This document shows positions 37,562-46,309 of a stretch of 64,000 bases of DNA, in pieces. The position numbers and the translations under genes are program-made. Origin of the DNA: Flagellimonas sp. CMM7 (GTDB lineage: Bacteria > Bacteroidota > Bacteroidia > Flavobacteriales > Flavobacteriaceae); NCBI RefSeq assembly GCF_021390195.1, contig NZ_CP090003.1, forward strand, positions 794,001-858,000. The letters are read 5' to 3'. The notes under the pieces were generated by a model, which was given only the letters and a program-made list of their open reading frames with translations, had not been told where the DNA came from and did no database searches. The stretch's first letter is position 1; each line of letters opens with the position of its first letter.

Positions 37562-38347
37562 ATGAGAAACGTCCTTTTTTATATTTGGATTTTTGCGCTA
37601 TCCCTTAGTTGCAAGAATACGGGAGAAGACACAAATTTAGAGTCAACCAATTCCGAAAACAATAGAATACTTTTTATTGTCTCAAATCAGCATACTTATG
37701 GAAACACAAAAATTAATGCTTCTAATCACTTTGCAGAAATAGTTCTGGCCTATGATGTCTTAAAGCACAAAGGTTACTCTATTGATTTTGTGAGTCCAAA
37801 AGGTGGCGCCATACCTATTGGGTATATAAGCACTTCAGACACTATCCAGAAGAAATACTTATATGATTTTGAGTTTATGAAACTCTTAAAACATACCAGA
37901 AAACCAGAAGAAATCATATCCTCCAACTACACAGCAGTCTATTTTGGAGGTGGAGGAGCGGCTATGTTCGGTGTACCAGAAAATGAGGCTATACAAAAGA
38001 TTGTCATGGATATTTATGAAAAAAATGATGGCATTGTCTCCGCTATATGCCATGGTACTGCTGGATTGGTAAACCTTAAAACCATAGATGGAAAATTTCT
38101 ATATGACGGTAAAAAAGTAAACGGATTTCCAGATTTATTTGAAAATATGGAAGCTGAATACTATAAGCAATTTCCCTTCTCCATTGAACAGATCATAAAG
38201 GCCCGCGGTGGAGATTTCAGCTATTCCAAGGAAGGATGGGACAATTATTCGATAGCCGATGGAAGACTAATTACCGGGCAAGACCCAACTGCAGCTGCCT
38301 CAGTAGCTGAAAAAATCATAAAAGCCATAGAAAATAATACAAAATGA
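37562..38347 (+). CDS. DJ-1/PfpI-family lipoprotein
   Basis: This 261-residue protein has a lipoprotein signal (ALSLSC) and one DJ-1/PfpI class I glutamine-amidotransferase-like domain. The nucleophile elbow is AICHGTAGL, with the preceding acidic/His partners near FGGGGAAMFGVPE, and the arrangement is closest to the Hsp31/YajL-like glyoxalase and deglycase branch. The start at ATG 37562 gives a good signal peptide. The longer frame uses TTG at 37541. It overlaps the next gene by 4 bases (ATGA), so the three downstream genes are coupled. It is probably periplasmic, with an unknown substrate. Confidence 0.82.
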   Translation: MRNVLFYIWIFALSLSCKNTGEDTNLESTNSENNRILFIVSNQHTYGNTKINASNHFAEIVLAYDVLKHKGYSIDFVSPKGGAIPIGYISTSDTIQKKYLYDFEFMKLLKHTRKPEEIISSNYTAVYFGGGGAAMFGVPENEAIQKIVMDIYEKNDGIVSAICHGTAGLVNLKTIDGKFLYDGKKVNGFPDLFENMEAEYYKQFPFSIEQIIKARGGDFSYSKEGWDNYSIADGRLITGQDPTAAASVAEKIIKAIENNTK

Positions 38348-38763
38348 AGAAAATATTGACTTTCGTCCTGCTGTTTGTAGGAACTCTTGCAACGCATTCA
38401 CAAGCTGATATCGAGGAAATCAACAAAACGCTCTATGATTATATAGATGGTACGGCCAATGGCGAACCGGAAAGATTAAAACAAGCTTTTCATGAGGATT
38501 TCAATCTATATTTTGTCCAAAACGATTCCTTAAAAATATGGTCTGGAAAACAATATATAGCCAATATTAAACCTGGTAGAAAAAGTAATCGCATCGGCAA
38601 AGTTCTTTCTATTGATTTTGAAGGAAACGCTGCCATTGCAAAAATTGAAATTTTAATGCCTGCCAGAAAACGAATATATACGGACTATTTAATGCTTTTA
38701 AAGGTAAGAAATCACTGGAAAATCATACACAAATCGTTCACCTATAAAAACTATCCTGAATGA
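38344..38763 (+). CDS. Secreted NTF2-like (SnoaL/lumazine-binding type) protein
   Basis: This 139-residue exported protein has a signal peptide at 1-19 (ATHSQA) and a cystatin-like alpha+beta NTF2 fold: an initial helix IEEINKTLYDYIDGTANGE, a middle hairpin with FHEDFNLYFVQ, and a last strand pair LLKVRNHWKIIHKSFTY. The family is used as a small catalytic or binding domain, and no active-site residue can be assigned. It overlaps both neighbours by 4 bases, so it is made together with the DJ-1 lipoprotein and the beta-lactamase-fold protein. Confidence 0.75.
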   Translation: MKKILTFVLLFVGTLATHSQADIEEINKTLYDYIDGTANGEPERLKQAFHEDFNLYFVQNDSLKIWSGKQYIANIKPGRKSNRIGKVLSIDFEGNAAIAKIEILMPARKRIYTDYLMLLKVRNHWKIIHKSFTYKNYPE

Positions 38764-40535
38764 AAATGCAAAAACTAACGAGTAGAGCAAACCCTGTGTT
38801 TGCTTTATTATTCCTTACTCAAAAAGAAAGCCTTCCAAAAAAGTTTTTGATCCTATTTTTTCTATCAACAAGTACAATTGGATTATCACAACTATCAAAA
38901 ATAGAACAACAACCTATTGATAGTATTTTTAGTGAATGGAACGAGCTCAATAAACCAGGAGTTGCAGCTGGACTTATCTACGGAAAGAACATTCAATACT
39001 TAAAAGGTTTTGGTACCGCCAACCTTGAAAGCAAAAGAGCCATTGATCCACAGACAAAATTTCAGGTAGGCCACCTATCAAGACAATTTACGGTTCTATC
39101 CGTTCTACTTTTGGAGAAAATGGGGAAACTATCCTTTAGCGATTCCGTTCAAAAATACATTCCAGAGCTTCCAAACTATAAACATCAATTAAAGATTGAG
39201 CACTTATTAAATCACTCTAGTGGTTTAAACGATTATGAAGTAATAAAAACTTTGCTTGGAAAAGAAGAGGACGATGTCTTTAGTCATGTTGATGCACTAC
39301 ATCTCATAAGTAGTCAAAAGCAGTTGAATTTTGTGCCTGGCACCCAATTCTCCTATATGCTTTCCAAAACAGAAATCACACTTTTGGCCGAGATTATCGA
39401 AAAGGTCTCAGGAGAATCTTTGACAGCTTTTACAAAGCAAAACCTTTTTTTGCCTCTAAAAATGAACAATACACTTTTCAATGAAGATCATAATGCCAGC
39501 ATACCCAATATGGCGTATTCTTACCAAGCCGATGGTGAAGGGTTCAAAAACAAGGCGTTGAATTTAAGTAATGCCGGTCCTACAAACTTATACACTACGG
39601 CAGAAGATCTTTTGAATTGGTATAAGAAATTCACCACCTCAACCAAATCCGAGCTTATTGAGTTGATACAACAATTGGATAAACCGGTCACCTTAAAAGA
39701 TGGCACCACTTTTAAATCTTTCTGGGGTCAAATGACCTTAGGAAGGTCTTTCTTTCACCTAGAACGGGGTCTACCCGCTTATTGGCAATATGGCTTAATT
39801 GGTGGTTATGCTACCAATGTATTCAGATTTCCAGAGCAACGCCTCACGTCTTTTGTACTGGGAAACAATGATAGTTATAATGGCATGCCTGCAATGTTAA
39901 TGGCCAATCATTTTATAGAAAACGAATACCCTGAACCTAGTACTATTGATGTGAGTAAAATAAAATCGCAAAGGTTAACTGTTGCCAAACTAAAAGAATA
40001 TGAAGGGTATTATTGGAATGCCGATCGCGCACTTGCAAGAAGGTTCTATGTTGAAGGGGATACTTTGCGTTACGCTAGACTAGGACAAGAGCAAGGGCTT
40101 TCAACAATTCCTTTGTTAAAAGAAGGGGCTTTTCAATTAAAGGTAGAAAGTGATGATATCATTACTTTTTCCTTCACTAAAGAAAATGGACAAACGGTAT
40201 ATGATATCGCATCTGGTATTGGCACCCCGTATAGGTATAAAAAATATCAGCCCATTAGCTATGATCAGAGAACATTGGGACAATTTACAGGCAGTTTCTA
40301 TAACAAAGAATTACACAGCATATACACCTTTAGTATCCAAAATGACACGCTTGTAGTAAAAGGTCCAGAAAACCAGAGAATTGAATTCTTTCCAGTTATA
40401 AAAGATGTATTTAGAAGTAATACACTTCAATTTGGAAGCATTGTGTTTACAAGGAATGAAGAGGGTTTCATAAACAAGTTTTACATTACTACGGATGGCA
40501 TCCGGAGACTATTTTTTACCAAAATAATAGATTAG
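38760..40535 (+). CDS. Secreted serine beta-lactamase-fold protein, catalytic residues lost
   Basis: This 591-residue exported protein has a beta-lactamase/D-Ala-D-Ala carboxypeptidase C domain (about 48-385) and two C-terminal beta-rich segments like DUF3471 (LKEYEGYYWNADR and LGQFTGSFYNKEL). The fold is recognisable (HLLNHSSGLNDY, TAEDLLNWYKKF). At the SxxK site, though, the sequence is VGHLSRQFT, so the nucleophile Ser is H105 and the Lys is R108. YxN is Y199-M-L, and the HxG position reads LIGG. All three motifs are therefore altered, and I expect a non-catalytic binding protein. The signal segment lies at about 27-43, preceded by a long polar leader. Confidence 0.82.
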   Translation: MKMQKLTSRANPVFALLFLTQKESLPKKFLILFFLSTSTIGLSQLSKIEQQPIDSIFSEWNELNKPGVAAGLIYGKNIQYLKGFGTANLESKRAIDPQTKFQVGHLSRQFTVLSVLLLEKMGKLSFSDSVQKYIPELPNYKHQLKIEHLLNHSSGLNDYEVIKTLLGKEEDDVFSHVDALHLISSQKQLNFVPGTQFSYMLSKTEITLLAEIIEKVSGESLTAFTKQNLFLPLKMNNTLFNEDHNASIPNMAYSYQADGEGFKNKALNLSNAGPTNLYTTAEDLLNWYKKFTTSTKSELIELIQQLDKPVTLKDGTTFKSFWGQMTLGRSFFHLERGLPAYWQYGLIGGYATNVFRFPEQRLTSFVLGNNDSYNGMPAMLMANHFIENEYPEPSTIDVSKIKSQRLTVAKLKEYEGYYWNADRALARRFYVEGDTLRYARLGQEQGLSTIPLLKEGAFQLKVESDDIITFSFTKENGQTVYDIASGIGTPYRYKKYQPISYDQRTLGQFTGSFYNKELHSIYTFSIQNDTLVVKGPENQRIEFFPVIKDVFRSNTLQFGSIVFTRNEEGFINKFYITTDGIRRLFFTKIID

Positions 40536-40593
40536 GCTTAATGCGTCAACTTTTCACGCGGTAGGTAATCGCAAGCGAACCGTTTCATTTCGC

Positions 40594-40601
40594 TACTTTT
40601 G
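40594..40601 (+). promoter_or_regulatory. Putative -7 element of rpe-ypdA
   Basis: TACTTTTG matches TAnnTTTG, 24 bases before the rpe ATG. Confidence 0.4.
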
Positions 40602-40625
40602 TAAAATATTTCACAAAAGAGCACT

Positions 40626-41285
40626 ATGAACACAAAAATAGTAGCCCCTTCCCTATTAGCTGCTGATTTCGGAAACTTACAACGAGATGTTGAAATGGTC
40701 AACAAAAGCGATGCCGGTTGGCACCATATAGATGTTATGGATGGAGTTTTTGTTCCAAACATTTCATATGGAATGCCTGTGATAAAAGCAATTGCTCAAC
40801 ATGCAACCAAACCACTGGATGTACATTTAATGATCATTGATCCAGATAGGTATATTAAGGTATTTGCGGATTTGGGTGCCAGTTATTTAACTGTGCATTA
40901 TGAAGCATGCAACCATCTTCATAGAACACTACAAGCCATAAAAGATGAAGGGATGAAAGCCGGCGTGGCCCTAAACCCCCATACTTCTGTAAGTTTATTG
41001 GAAGATACCATCCAAGATATAGACTTGGTCTGCTTGATGAGTGTAAATCCAGGTTTTGGAGGTCAATCTTTTATTGAAAACACCTATCAAAAAGTAAGTG
41101 ACCTAAAAAATCTAATTGAAAAGAAAAAATCCAATGCACTTATTGAAATTGATGGCGGGGTAAATGCGACCAATGCAAAAAAATTGGTGGATACCGGCGC
41201 AGATGTTTTAGTAGCAGGCAGTTTTGTATTTAAAAGTGAAAATCCGACGGAGACCATCAAAAACCTTAAAGAACAGATTGCTTAA
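40626..41285 (+). CDS. rpe: Ribulose-phosphate 3-epimerase
   Basis: This 219-residue TIM-barrel enzyme interconverts ribulose 5-phosphate and xylulose 5-phosphate in the pentose phosphate pathway. The motifs are APSLLAADFGNLQRDVEM, the metal-binding WHHIDVMDGVFVPNIS, LDVHLMI, MSVNPGFGGQSFIE and EIDGGVNATN. The length is usual. The stop TAA shares its last A with the ATG of the next gene (TAATG), so rpe and ypdA are translationally coupled. Confidence 0.96.
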   Translation: MNTKIVAPSLLAADFGNLQRDVEMVNKSDAGWHHIDVMDGVFVPNISYGMPVIKAIAQHATKPLDVHLMIIDPDRYIKVFADLGASYLTVHYEACNHLHRTLQAIKDEGMKAGVALNPHTSVSLLEDTIQDIDLVCLMSVNPGFGGQSFIENTYQKVSDLKNLIEKKKSNALIEIDGGVNATNAKKLVDTGADVLVAGSFVFKSENPTETIKNLKEQIA

Positions 41286-42253
41286 TGCAGGAATTTGATG
41301 TTGTCATTATTGGAGGAGGCCCCATTGGCATTGCATGTGGTTTGGAAGCTAAAAAACAAGGGCTTTCATTTTTAATTATAGAGAAAGGACCTATTGTCAA
41401 TTCGCTTTTCAACTACCCCATCAATATGCAGTTTTTTTCTTCTTCGGAAAAATTGGAAATTGATGATATTCCTTTTATCAGTAAAGAAGCCAAGCCCAAA
41501 CGAAATGAAGCTTTGGAATATTATAGGAGAATTGTTACTTCAAACCAACTGAATATTCATTTATTTGAAAAAGTGACGGAGGTTAAAAAAAGTAATAGCT
41601 CTTTTTCAATAACTACTGATAAAAATCAATATAGTGCAAAGAATGTTGTAGTTGCCACAGGTTTCTACGATTTGCCAAACAATCTAAATGTTCCAGGTGA
41701 AGATTTGCCAAAAATCTCACATTACTACAAGGACCCTCATTTTTATGCAAGTCAGAAATTGGCAGTGGTAGGGGCAAGTAATTCTGCCATTGATGCCGCT
41801 TTGGAGTGTTACCGAAAAGGTGCCGATGTCACCTTGATTATTCGCGGACCAGAGGTAGGACAACGCGTAAAATATTGGGTGCGCCCTGACATTATTAATC
41901 GGATAGAAGAGGGAAGTATCAAAGCTTATTACAATGCCACTGTAAAGGAAATTAAACCCACTCAACTGCTCATTGACACACCAGATGGAACAGTAACATT
42001 AGAAAACGACTTCGTTCTAGCGCTCACAGGCTATATGCCCAATTTTGCATTTCTAGAAAAACTGGGAATCGAGCTATCTCAAGATGAAAAGCGATTGCCA
42101 AATTATAATCCAGATACCATGGAATCCAATATTGTAGGACTTTATCTTGCAGGGGTTATCTGTGGAGGTATGGAAACCCATAAATGGTTTATTGAAAACT
42201 CCAGAATCCATGCGCCTATCATCATGAAATCCATCTTGGACAAAAGGAACTAG
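41285..42253 (+). CDS. ypdA: YpdA-family FAD/NAD(P) disulfide reductase
   Basis: This 322-residue flavoprotein of the thioredoxin-reductase-like fold has the FAD motif VVIIGGGPIGIACGLEA at the N-terminus, ATGFYDLP, and a second Rossmann motif AVVGASNSAIDAALEC for NAD(P)H. YPINMQFFSSSEKLEIDDIPF is typical of YpdA, the enzyme proposed or shown to reduce bacillithiol disulfide. It lacks the CxxC pair of thioredoxin reductase, as YpdA does. This implies bacillithiol-like thiol chemistry in this organism. It is coupled to rpe by a one-base overlap. Confidence 0.9.
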   Translation: MQEFDVVIIGGGPIGIACGLEAKKQGLSFLIIEKGPIVNSLFNYPINMQFFSSSEKLEIDDIPFISKEAKPKRNEALEYYRRIVTSNQLNIHLFEKVTEVKKSNSSFSITTDKNQYSAKNVVVATGFYDLPNNLNVPGEDLPKISHYYKDPHFYASQKLAVVGASNSAIDAALECYRKGADVTLIIRGPEVGQRVKYWVRPDIINRIEEGSIKAYYNATVKEIKPTQLLIDTPDGTVTLENDFVLALTGYMPNFAFLEKLGIELSQDEKRLPNYNPDTMESNIVGLYLAGVICGGMETHKWFIENSRIHAPIIMKSILDKRN

Positions 42254-42350
42254 GAAAAGAAGGCTTACATTTTACTTAAAACCACCTTAATAGTAAGGAA
42301 CATGCCAAAATCCCTACTTTTAATTGGTAAAGACACCAAAAACCATTAAA

Positions 42351-43085
42351 ATGACTCAACAATTGCATTTGGCAGCCCAATATTTGGCTACAGCAGCAAA
42401 AAGCTTTTTAGACCCAAAAGCAGATGATAGCCATACTAATCTAGAGTTCTCTATTGAAGGAAAAAGTCTTCAGACTTGGCCTTTGGATTATATGGGAACA
42501 AAGCTTTGCTTAAACTATGAAGAATTTTCACTAGAGTGGAAATCTCATGAAAGTAACTCCTTTTTATTAGATGGAAAAAGCCATGAAGAAATAGTGATTT
42601 GGTTAAGCCAGACCTCCAAAATTCTTGGGTTTGAAAAGCCATATCAGTTTGACTTGCATTATGATATGCCCTATAGTATGAGTCCAACAGATAAATTTGA
42701 AAAGTTGGATGTACAAGAATTAGTTGGATTAAGAACACTCGCCCAAAATGCACTGAAGTCATTTTTGGAAAAAGAACAATTGACTTCAGACATTCGAATT
42801 TGGCCTCATCATTTTGATACAGGAGCATTTTGTGTACTGGATGATGGTTCTGGAAAATCTGTTGGCATGGGGCTCTCTATTCCAGATGCTATGATTGATG
42901 AACACTATTTTTACATTAGTGGGTACAAAGGACATGATAGCTTGGACACCTCTACTTTTGAAAACCCGTCGCATGGAAAATGGCTTAATGAAGGCTTTAA
43001 AGGTGCTGTTTTACCTGCTTCAGAAACAAATCAAGAAATTGTAGTTCAGTTTTTTAGAGAAGCGCTTAAGGCTTACCAATCTTAA
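42351..43085 (+). CDS. Hypothetical protein, possibly DUF5996-related
   Basis: This 244-residue soluble protein has no signal peptide. The segment SDIRIWPHHFDTGAFCVL followed by GMGLSIPD and YFYISGYKG resembles the C-terminal half of the DUF5996 family (WPxHFD motif), but the match is partial. The start at ATG 42351 (MTQQLHLAAQY) is preferred over a TTG nine codons upstream. A DUF2721-like membrane protein gene begins 3 bases after the stop. No function can be assigned. Confidence 0.6.
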   Translation: MTQQLHLAAQYLATAAKSFLDPKADDSHTNLEFSIEGKSLQTWPLDYMGTKLCLNYEEFSLEWKSHESNSFLLDGKSHEEIVIWLSQTSKILGFEKPYQFDLHYDMPYSMSPTDKFEKLDVQELVGLRTLAQNALKSFLEKEQLTSDIRIWPHHFDTGAFCVLDDGSGKSVGMGLSIPDAMIDEHYFYISGYKGHDSLDTSTFENPSHGKWLNEGFKGAVLPASETNQEIVVQFFREALKAYQS

Positions 43086-43088
43086 ATT

Positions 43089-43475
43089 ATGGAAAGCTGG
43101 TATGTCCCCATCACAATTGTTCCGGGCATTGGCCTTTTACTTATGTCCACATCTACTCTTCTAGGTGCTTTAAGTACCGAAATCAAGAATTTAATTGAAG
43201 ACCATATCGATTATGAAGCTTTATTACAACGTAAGTTAGCACAACTAAAATTAGTTAATTACGCAATGGTCTTTCTATATGTTTCTGTTGCTTGTTTTGT
43301 ACTTTCAGGACTTATTGCAGGTCTTTATGAGAGTACGCACACCATGAATGATGATGTTCCCATCTATTTTTCAGTTATAGGCATCTTAAGTTGTCTAACA
43401 GCTTTGTTATTGCTAATACTATTTTCCCTTAGAGCTGTTAAAATAAAGCAGGACCAGTTTAAAAAGCATTTTTAA
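43089..43475 (+). CDS. Small membrane protein, DUF2721-like
   Basis: This 128-residue protein has three transmembrane segments (about 6-26, 56-78 and 92-114). The layout VPGIGLLLMSTSTLLGALSTEI, a charged connecting helix, then two more helices resembles DUF2721. The family has no known function. It follows the previous gene with a 3-base gap and converges with the outer-membrane protein gene at 43486. Confidence 0.65.
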   Translation: MESWYVPITIVPGIGLLLMSTSTLLGALSTEIKNLIEDHIDYEALLQRKLAQLKLVNYAMVFLYVSVACFVLSGLIAGLYESTHTMNDDVPIYFSVIGILSCLTALLLLILFSLRAVKIKQDQFKKHF

Positions 43476-43485
43476 AAAGGTTACA

Positions 43486-44067
43486 TTAAAGCGAGAATTG
43501 ATATTGTAGCAAGATACTTGCAATAAACCCTTGTTCAACTTCTTCGCCACTGGTAATCGCATTAATTTCTCGGCCAAATCCAAGTGTAAGACCAATTTGC
43601 GACTTCGTATTTTTAATGGGCAAGAAATATCCACCTTCCAACCAAGGTTGTACCACCAAAGTATATGTGCTACCTGATAAAGTACCTCCAATAGGGCCAA
43701 TAGTATCAGTCCAATCAATATTCAGGCTCCAGATATCGACATTGAAGCCTCCTATAAACTTACCCTTCCCAGAAGAAAAGTGTTTTCTAAATCCAACAGA
43801 CCCTCCAAAACCTTCGCCTTCTTCTGTAATATTAACATCACTAAAATCTTGACGGTCAACAAAATTACCTCCCAAGCGAAAAACCAATGATGATTTTTCA
43901 TTAAGATAATGCTCCACATTTACGGTTGGGATAATCCCTGCAGGGTACACCTGAACAGAAAGGCCTAATTCAGTTTGTTTCTTTGGTAAAGTTGAGTCTT
44001 GCGCATAGGAAAGTGACAAAATGGAAATACAAAAAAGAAAGCTTAAAAGTGTACTTTTCATTTTCAT
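43486..44067 (-). CDS. Outer-membrane beta-barrel protein, hypothetical
   Basis: This 193-residue exported protein has a signal peptide (1-22, LSYAQ) and alternating strands through to a typical barrel terminus (GFIASILLQYQFSL). Other strands are TELGLSVQVYP, LVFRLGGNF, FGGSVGFRKHF, YTLVVQPWLEGGYF and QIGLTLGFGREI, consistent with an eight-stranded OmpW/OmpX-sized barrel. It lies 1 base downstream of the ATP-grasp gene, so it is part of that transcript. Its function is unknown. Confidence 0.7.
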   Translation of the reverse strand: MKMKSTLLSFLFCISILSLSYAQDSTLPKKQTELGLSVQVYPAGIIPTVNVEHYLNEKSSLVFRLGGNFVDRQDFSDVNITEEGEGFGGSVGFRKHFSSGKGKFIGGFNVDIWSLNIDWTDTIGPIGGTLSGSTYTLVVQPWLEGGYFLPIKNTKSQIGLTLGFGREINAITSGEEVEQGFIASILLQYQFSL

Positions 44068-44068
44068 G

Positions 44069-45112
44069 CTATATCACCTTTAGTTGTGCTTCCAATTCCC
44101 CATTGGCTCTGAGCATGGCTCTGCCATCTTTAAAGCTTAGATAAGAATGTCCCTTTTTATGGTTTATTATGCTAATAGTATTTAGCATACTCCAATGTCT
44201 TGTAATCTCTTTCCATGCAAAAAACAAAGAGTGTTTGGGGTCATAAATGTGTGTGGCCTCTCCCCCAGCTCCATTTATCTCAATGATACTGAAATTCTTC
44301 CCTTCGGAAAGCTCTTCAATGGAATTGTGCAGTACGTCTAAACGTCCGTAATGAAATCCTTCAATTTTTGAGCAAATGTCATCAATGGTCTGCAAAAGCC
44401 CTTCATTCAACCTATGGGAATCATCAACAAATTTAGCTCCTCTTGTATGGCTACCATATGGAACCAAAATGAACTCTTTGCCTTTATCCAATACCATATT
44501 CAATTTAAAGCCAAACTTCTTTTTTAAAGCTTCTAATTGTAAATGACTTCTTGGGTCTTTTTTTATAAGTTCCAAAATTGAACTTTTGCCATCCCCAAAA
44601 ACAGATAAAAACAGTTTGGATACTATCCCAGTAATCTTCCCTTTTTCCTCTCCAGGCTTTCTAACATAGAAAATTCCCACTTCATTGGTATAGGGTATTA
44701 GTTCTTGAATTAAAAAATGTTCCGGGGTTCTTAAAAAATAGTTTTTAAACTCATCCTTGTTATGAATCTTATCTACACCAAATGCTTTCATACCAATATC
44801 GGGTTTGGCAATAAAAGGAAAGCTAATCCCTTCAACCAACACCTTTTCCAAAGCTAACTCTGGAGCTTCGTGTTTAGAAATAAAAACCGTTTTGGGAATA
44901 TACTGTTTGGGAATCATGTTATAAATCTCCATTTTCGATTCCATGGCCATGCCCCCATTTTTCATAGAAGGATTGGCTGCATTGAAGAAGAAGAAAGAAC
45001 GTGCTTTAATGGAGAAATACAACCAAACAGGAAACAAAGGGTAATAAATTGCCCATAAAGGCCAATATTCCCAATGCGTTAATCTATGAAGTTTTAATCT
45101 CCAAGGCTTCAT
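44069..45112 (-). CDS. ATP-grasp protein, D-Ala-D-Ala-ligase-like
   Basis: This 347-residue protein has an N-terminal hydrophobic segment (about 14-43, WPLWAIYYPLFPVWLYF), which suggests membrane association. An ATP-grasp core follows with FIAKPDIGMKAFGVDKI (nucleotide lysine region), FLIQELIPYTNEVGIFYVR, YGRLDVL and the metal-binding FSIIEINGAGGEATHIYDP. Members form an amide or ester bond through an acyl-phosphate, but the substrates are unknown. FNAANPSMKNGGMAMESK is a conserved-looking family-specific stretch. The start overlaps the NRDE gene stop by 4 bases (ATGA). Confidence 0.78.
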   Translation of the reverse strand: MKPWRLKLHRLTHWEYWPLWAIYYPLFPVWLYFSIKARSFFFFNAANPSMKNGGMAMESKMEIYNMIPKQYIPKTVFISKHEAPELALEKVLVEGISFPFIAKPDIGMKAFGVDKIHNKDEFKNYFLRTPEHFLIQELIPYTNEVGIFYVRKPGEEKGKITGIVSKLFLSVFGDGKSSILELIKKDPRSHLQLEALKKKFGFKLNMVLDKGKEFILVPYGSHTRGAKFVDDSHRLNEGLLQTIDDICSKIEGFHYGRLDVLHNSIEELSEGKNFSIIEINGAGGEATHIYDPKHSLFFAWKEITRHWSMLNTISIINHKKGHSYLSFKDGRAMLRANGELEAQLKVI

Positions 45113-45831
45113 TTTGTTACAAGTTGATTTTGTGGAAAAGGAACTACGTATTTCTTATCATTCAATAGATCAAAATGTTTTAATACTGCTTCTTCTTTGG
45201 TTAAAACTGCTTGTGTAACGCTAAAAGTCTTTAGTCCCGTATTTCTATCGATAATGAATCCGTTCTCATAATCCTCATTGTTATTGGAATGAAAATCAAC
45301 AACGTCCGTAGCCTCTATATCCGAGCTCATACTCATAAATTCGGTAAAAAGAGAAGTTCTGTTAGCTATAGCCTCTTCATCATATAATGTAGTTGATGAC
45401 CAAATATGACTTTGGTCTTTGTCCAGTGGTTTAGCATGCTTCCGTTTCCCATCCCATCGAAACTCCATCAACGTAATGGCATCAAATAACACCAATGTAA
45501 AGGGCTCTATATTGTTCAAATCCATCTCATCAACAAAAGATTTAGGGTTGGAAGCACTGATTATATCTAACAAAATCAATCCTCTGCTTTTAGCATAATT
45601 TCCTTTGGATTGATGCTTTTTAAAAGCACCATTCAGCAATACTGCAACAACACCATTTTCATTTAAAGCGAACCATGTACCCCCAGCTTTGGGGTCCTTT
45701 GGAAAAAGGACTTTAACCGAGTTGACAATTTCTTCCTTTGGTTCAAAGGCCAAGGGACGTGAAATATGTTCATCACGATTTGAAGTAATGAAATAATCGT
45801 TATTTCTAGAAATAAAGCTTACTGTACACAT
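45109..45831 (-). CDS. NRDE/TANGO2-family protein
   Basis: This 240-residue protein begins MCTVSFI, with the conserved Cys2 and, at residues 17-20, the NRDE motif in TSNRDEH, which name the family. KAGGTWFALNENGVVAVLLN is also typical. The N-terminal cysteine would become the nucleophile of an Ntn-hydrolase-type fold after Met removal. The eukaryotic relative TANGO2 is linked to acyl-CoA/haem handling, but the bacterial role is unknown. The start overlaps the DinB gene by 13 bases and the end overlaps the ATP-grasp gene by 4 bases, so the three are coupled. Confidence 0.85.
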   Translation of the reverse strand: MCTVSFISRNNDYFITSNRDEHISRPLAFEPKEEIVNSVKVLFPKDPKAGGTWFALNENGVVAVLLNGAFKKHQSKGNYAKSRGLILLDIISASNPKSFVDEMDLNNIEPFTLVLFDAITLMEFRWDGKRKHAKPLDKDQSHIWSSTTLYDEEAIANRTSLFTEFMSMSSDIEATDVVDFHSNNNEDYENGFIIDRNTGLKTFSVTQAVLTKEEAVLKHFDLLNDKKYVVPFPQNQLVTK

Positions 45832-46304
45832 GCCTGTCTATGTTGCATAGTGGATGGAGCAACTCCAAATGATTCAGGTAGTTCCATGGTAGAAAAATGT
45901 CTAATACCTACTTTAATAAGCGCATGATGATGTATTGTGTGCTCCAAATTATACATCACCTCTCTATAATAGTTAGATTCCAAACAAGTTTCCGAATCAC
46001 CTAATTCATAAGTCACTTTTACTGATTTATTGGGTCTTTCGAGGTTTGATTGAATCAATTCCAATTGTTCTATGGCAAAAGGTAATTCCTGCTCAATTCT
46101 ATGATTCCGCTCTCGCTTATCATAAGATACGTCTGCTCGTTCATATCCATTGATCAGACATAAGTATAGTTCAATAACGTGTCTGGTATGTTGCCCAATA
46201 GTTGCATTTGAAAGCACTTCACATGATTGAGCATAGCACTCTTCTGGAAGTTGTAAAAGTATTTCTTTAAACTGCTCAATAGTATCTACGGAAGATTTGA
46301 ACAT
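45819..46304 (-). CDS. DinB-family protein
   Basis: This 161-residue four-helix-bundle protein of the DinB/YfiT type has histidines spaced as metal ligands: GQHTRHVIELY (residues about 52-62) and NLEHTIHHHALIKVGI (about 126-141). Family members include metal-dependent thiol transferases such as bacillithiol S-transferase BstA. That activity is a possibility only, made somewhat more interesting by YpdA nearby. It overlaps the NRDE gene by 13 bases and follows the LysE-type gene by 5 bases. Confidence 0.8.
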   Translation of the reverse strand: MFKSSVDTIEQFKEILLQLPEECYAQSCEVLSNATIGQHTRHVIELYLCLINGYERADVSYDKRERNHRIEQELPFAIEQLELIQSNLERPNKSVKVTYELGDSETCLESNYYREVMYNLEHTIHHHALIKVGIRHFSTMELPESFGVAPSTMQHRQACVQ

Positions 46305-46309
46305 AATAA

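Noticed and set aside
40538..40762. 74-codon minus-strand frame over the rpe start
   Set aside because: It is antisense to the conserved N-terminus of Rpe and its -7 element.
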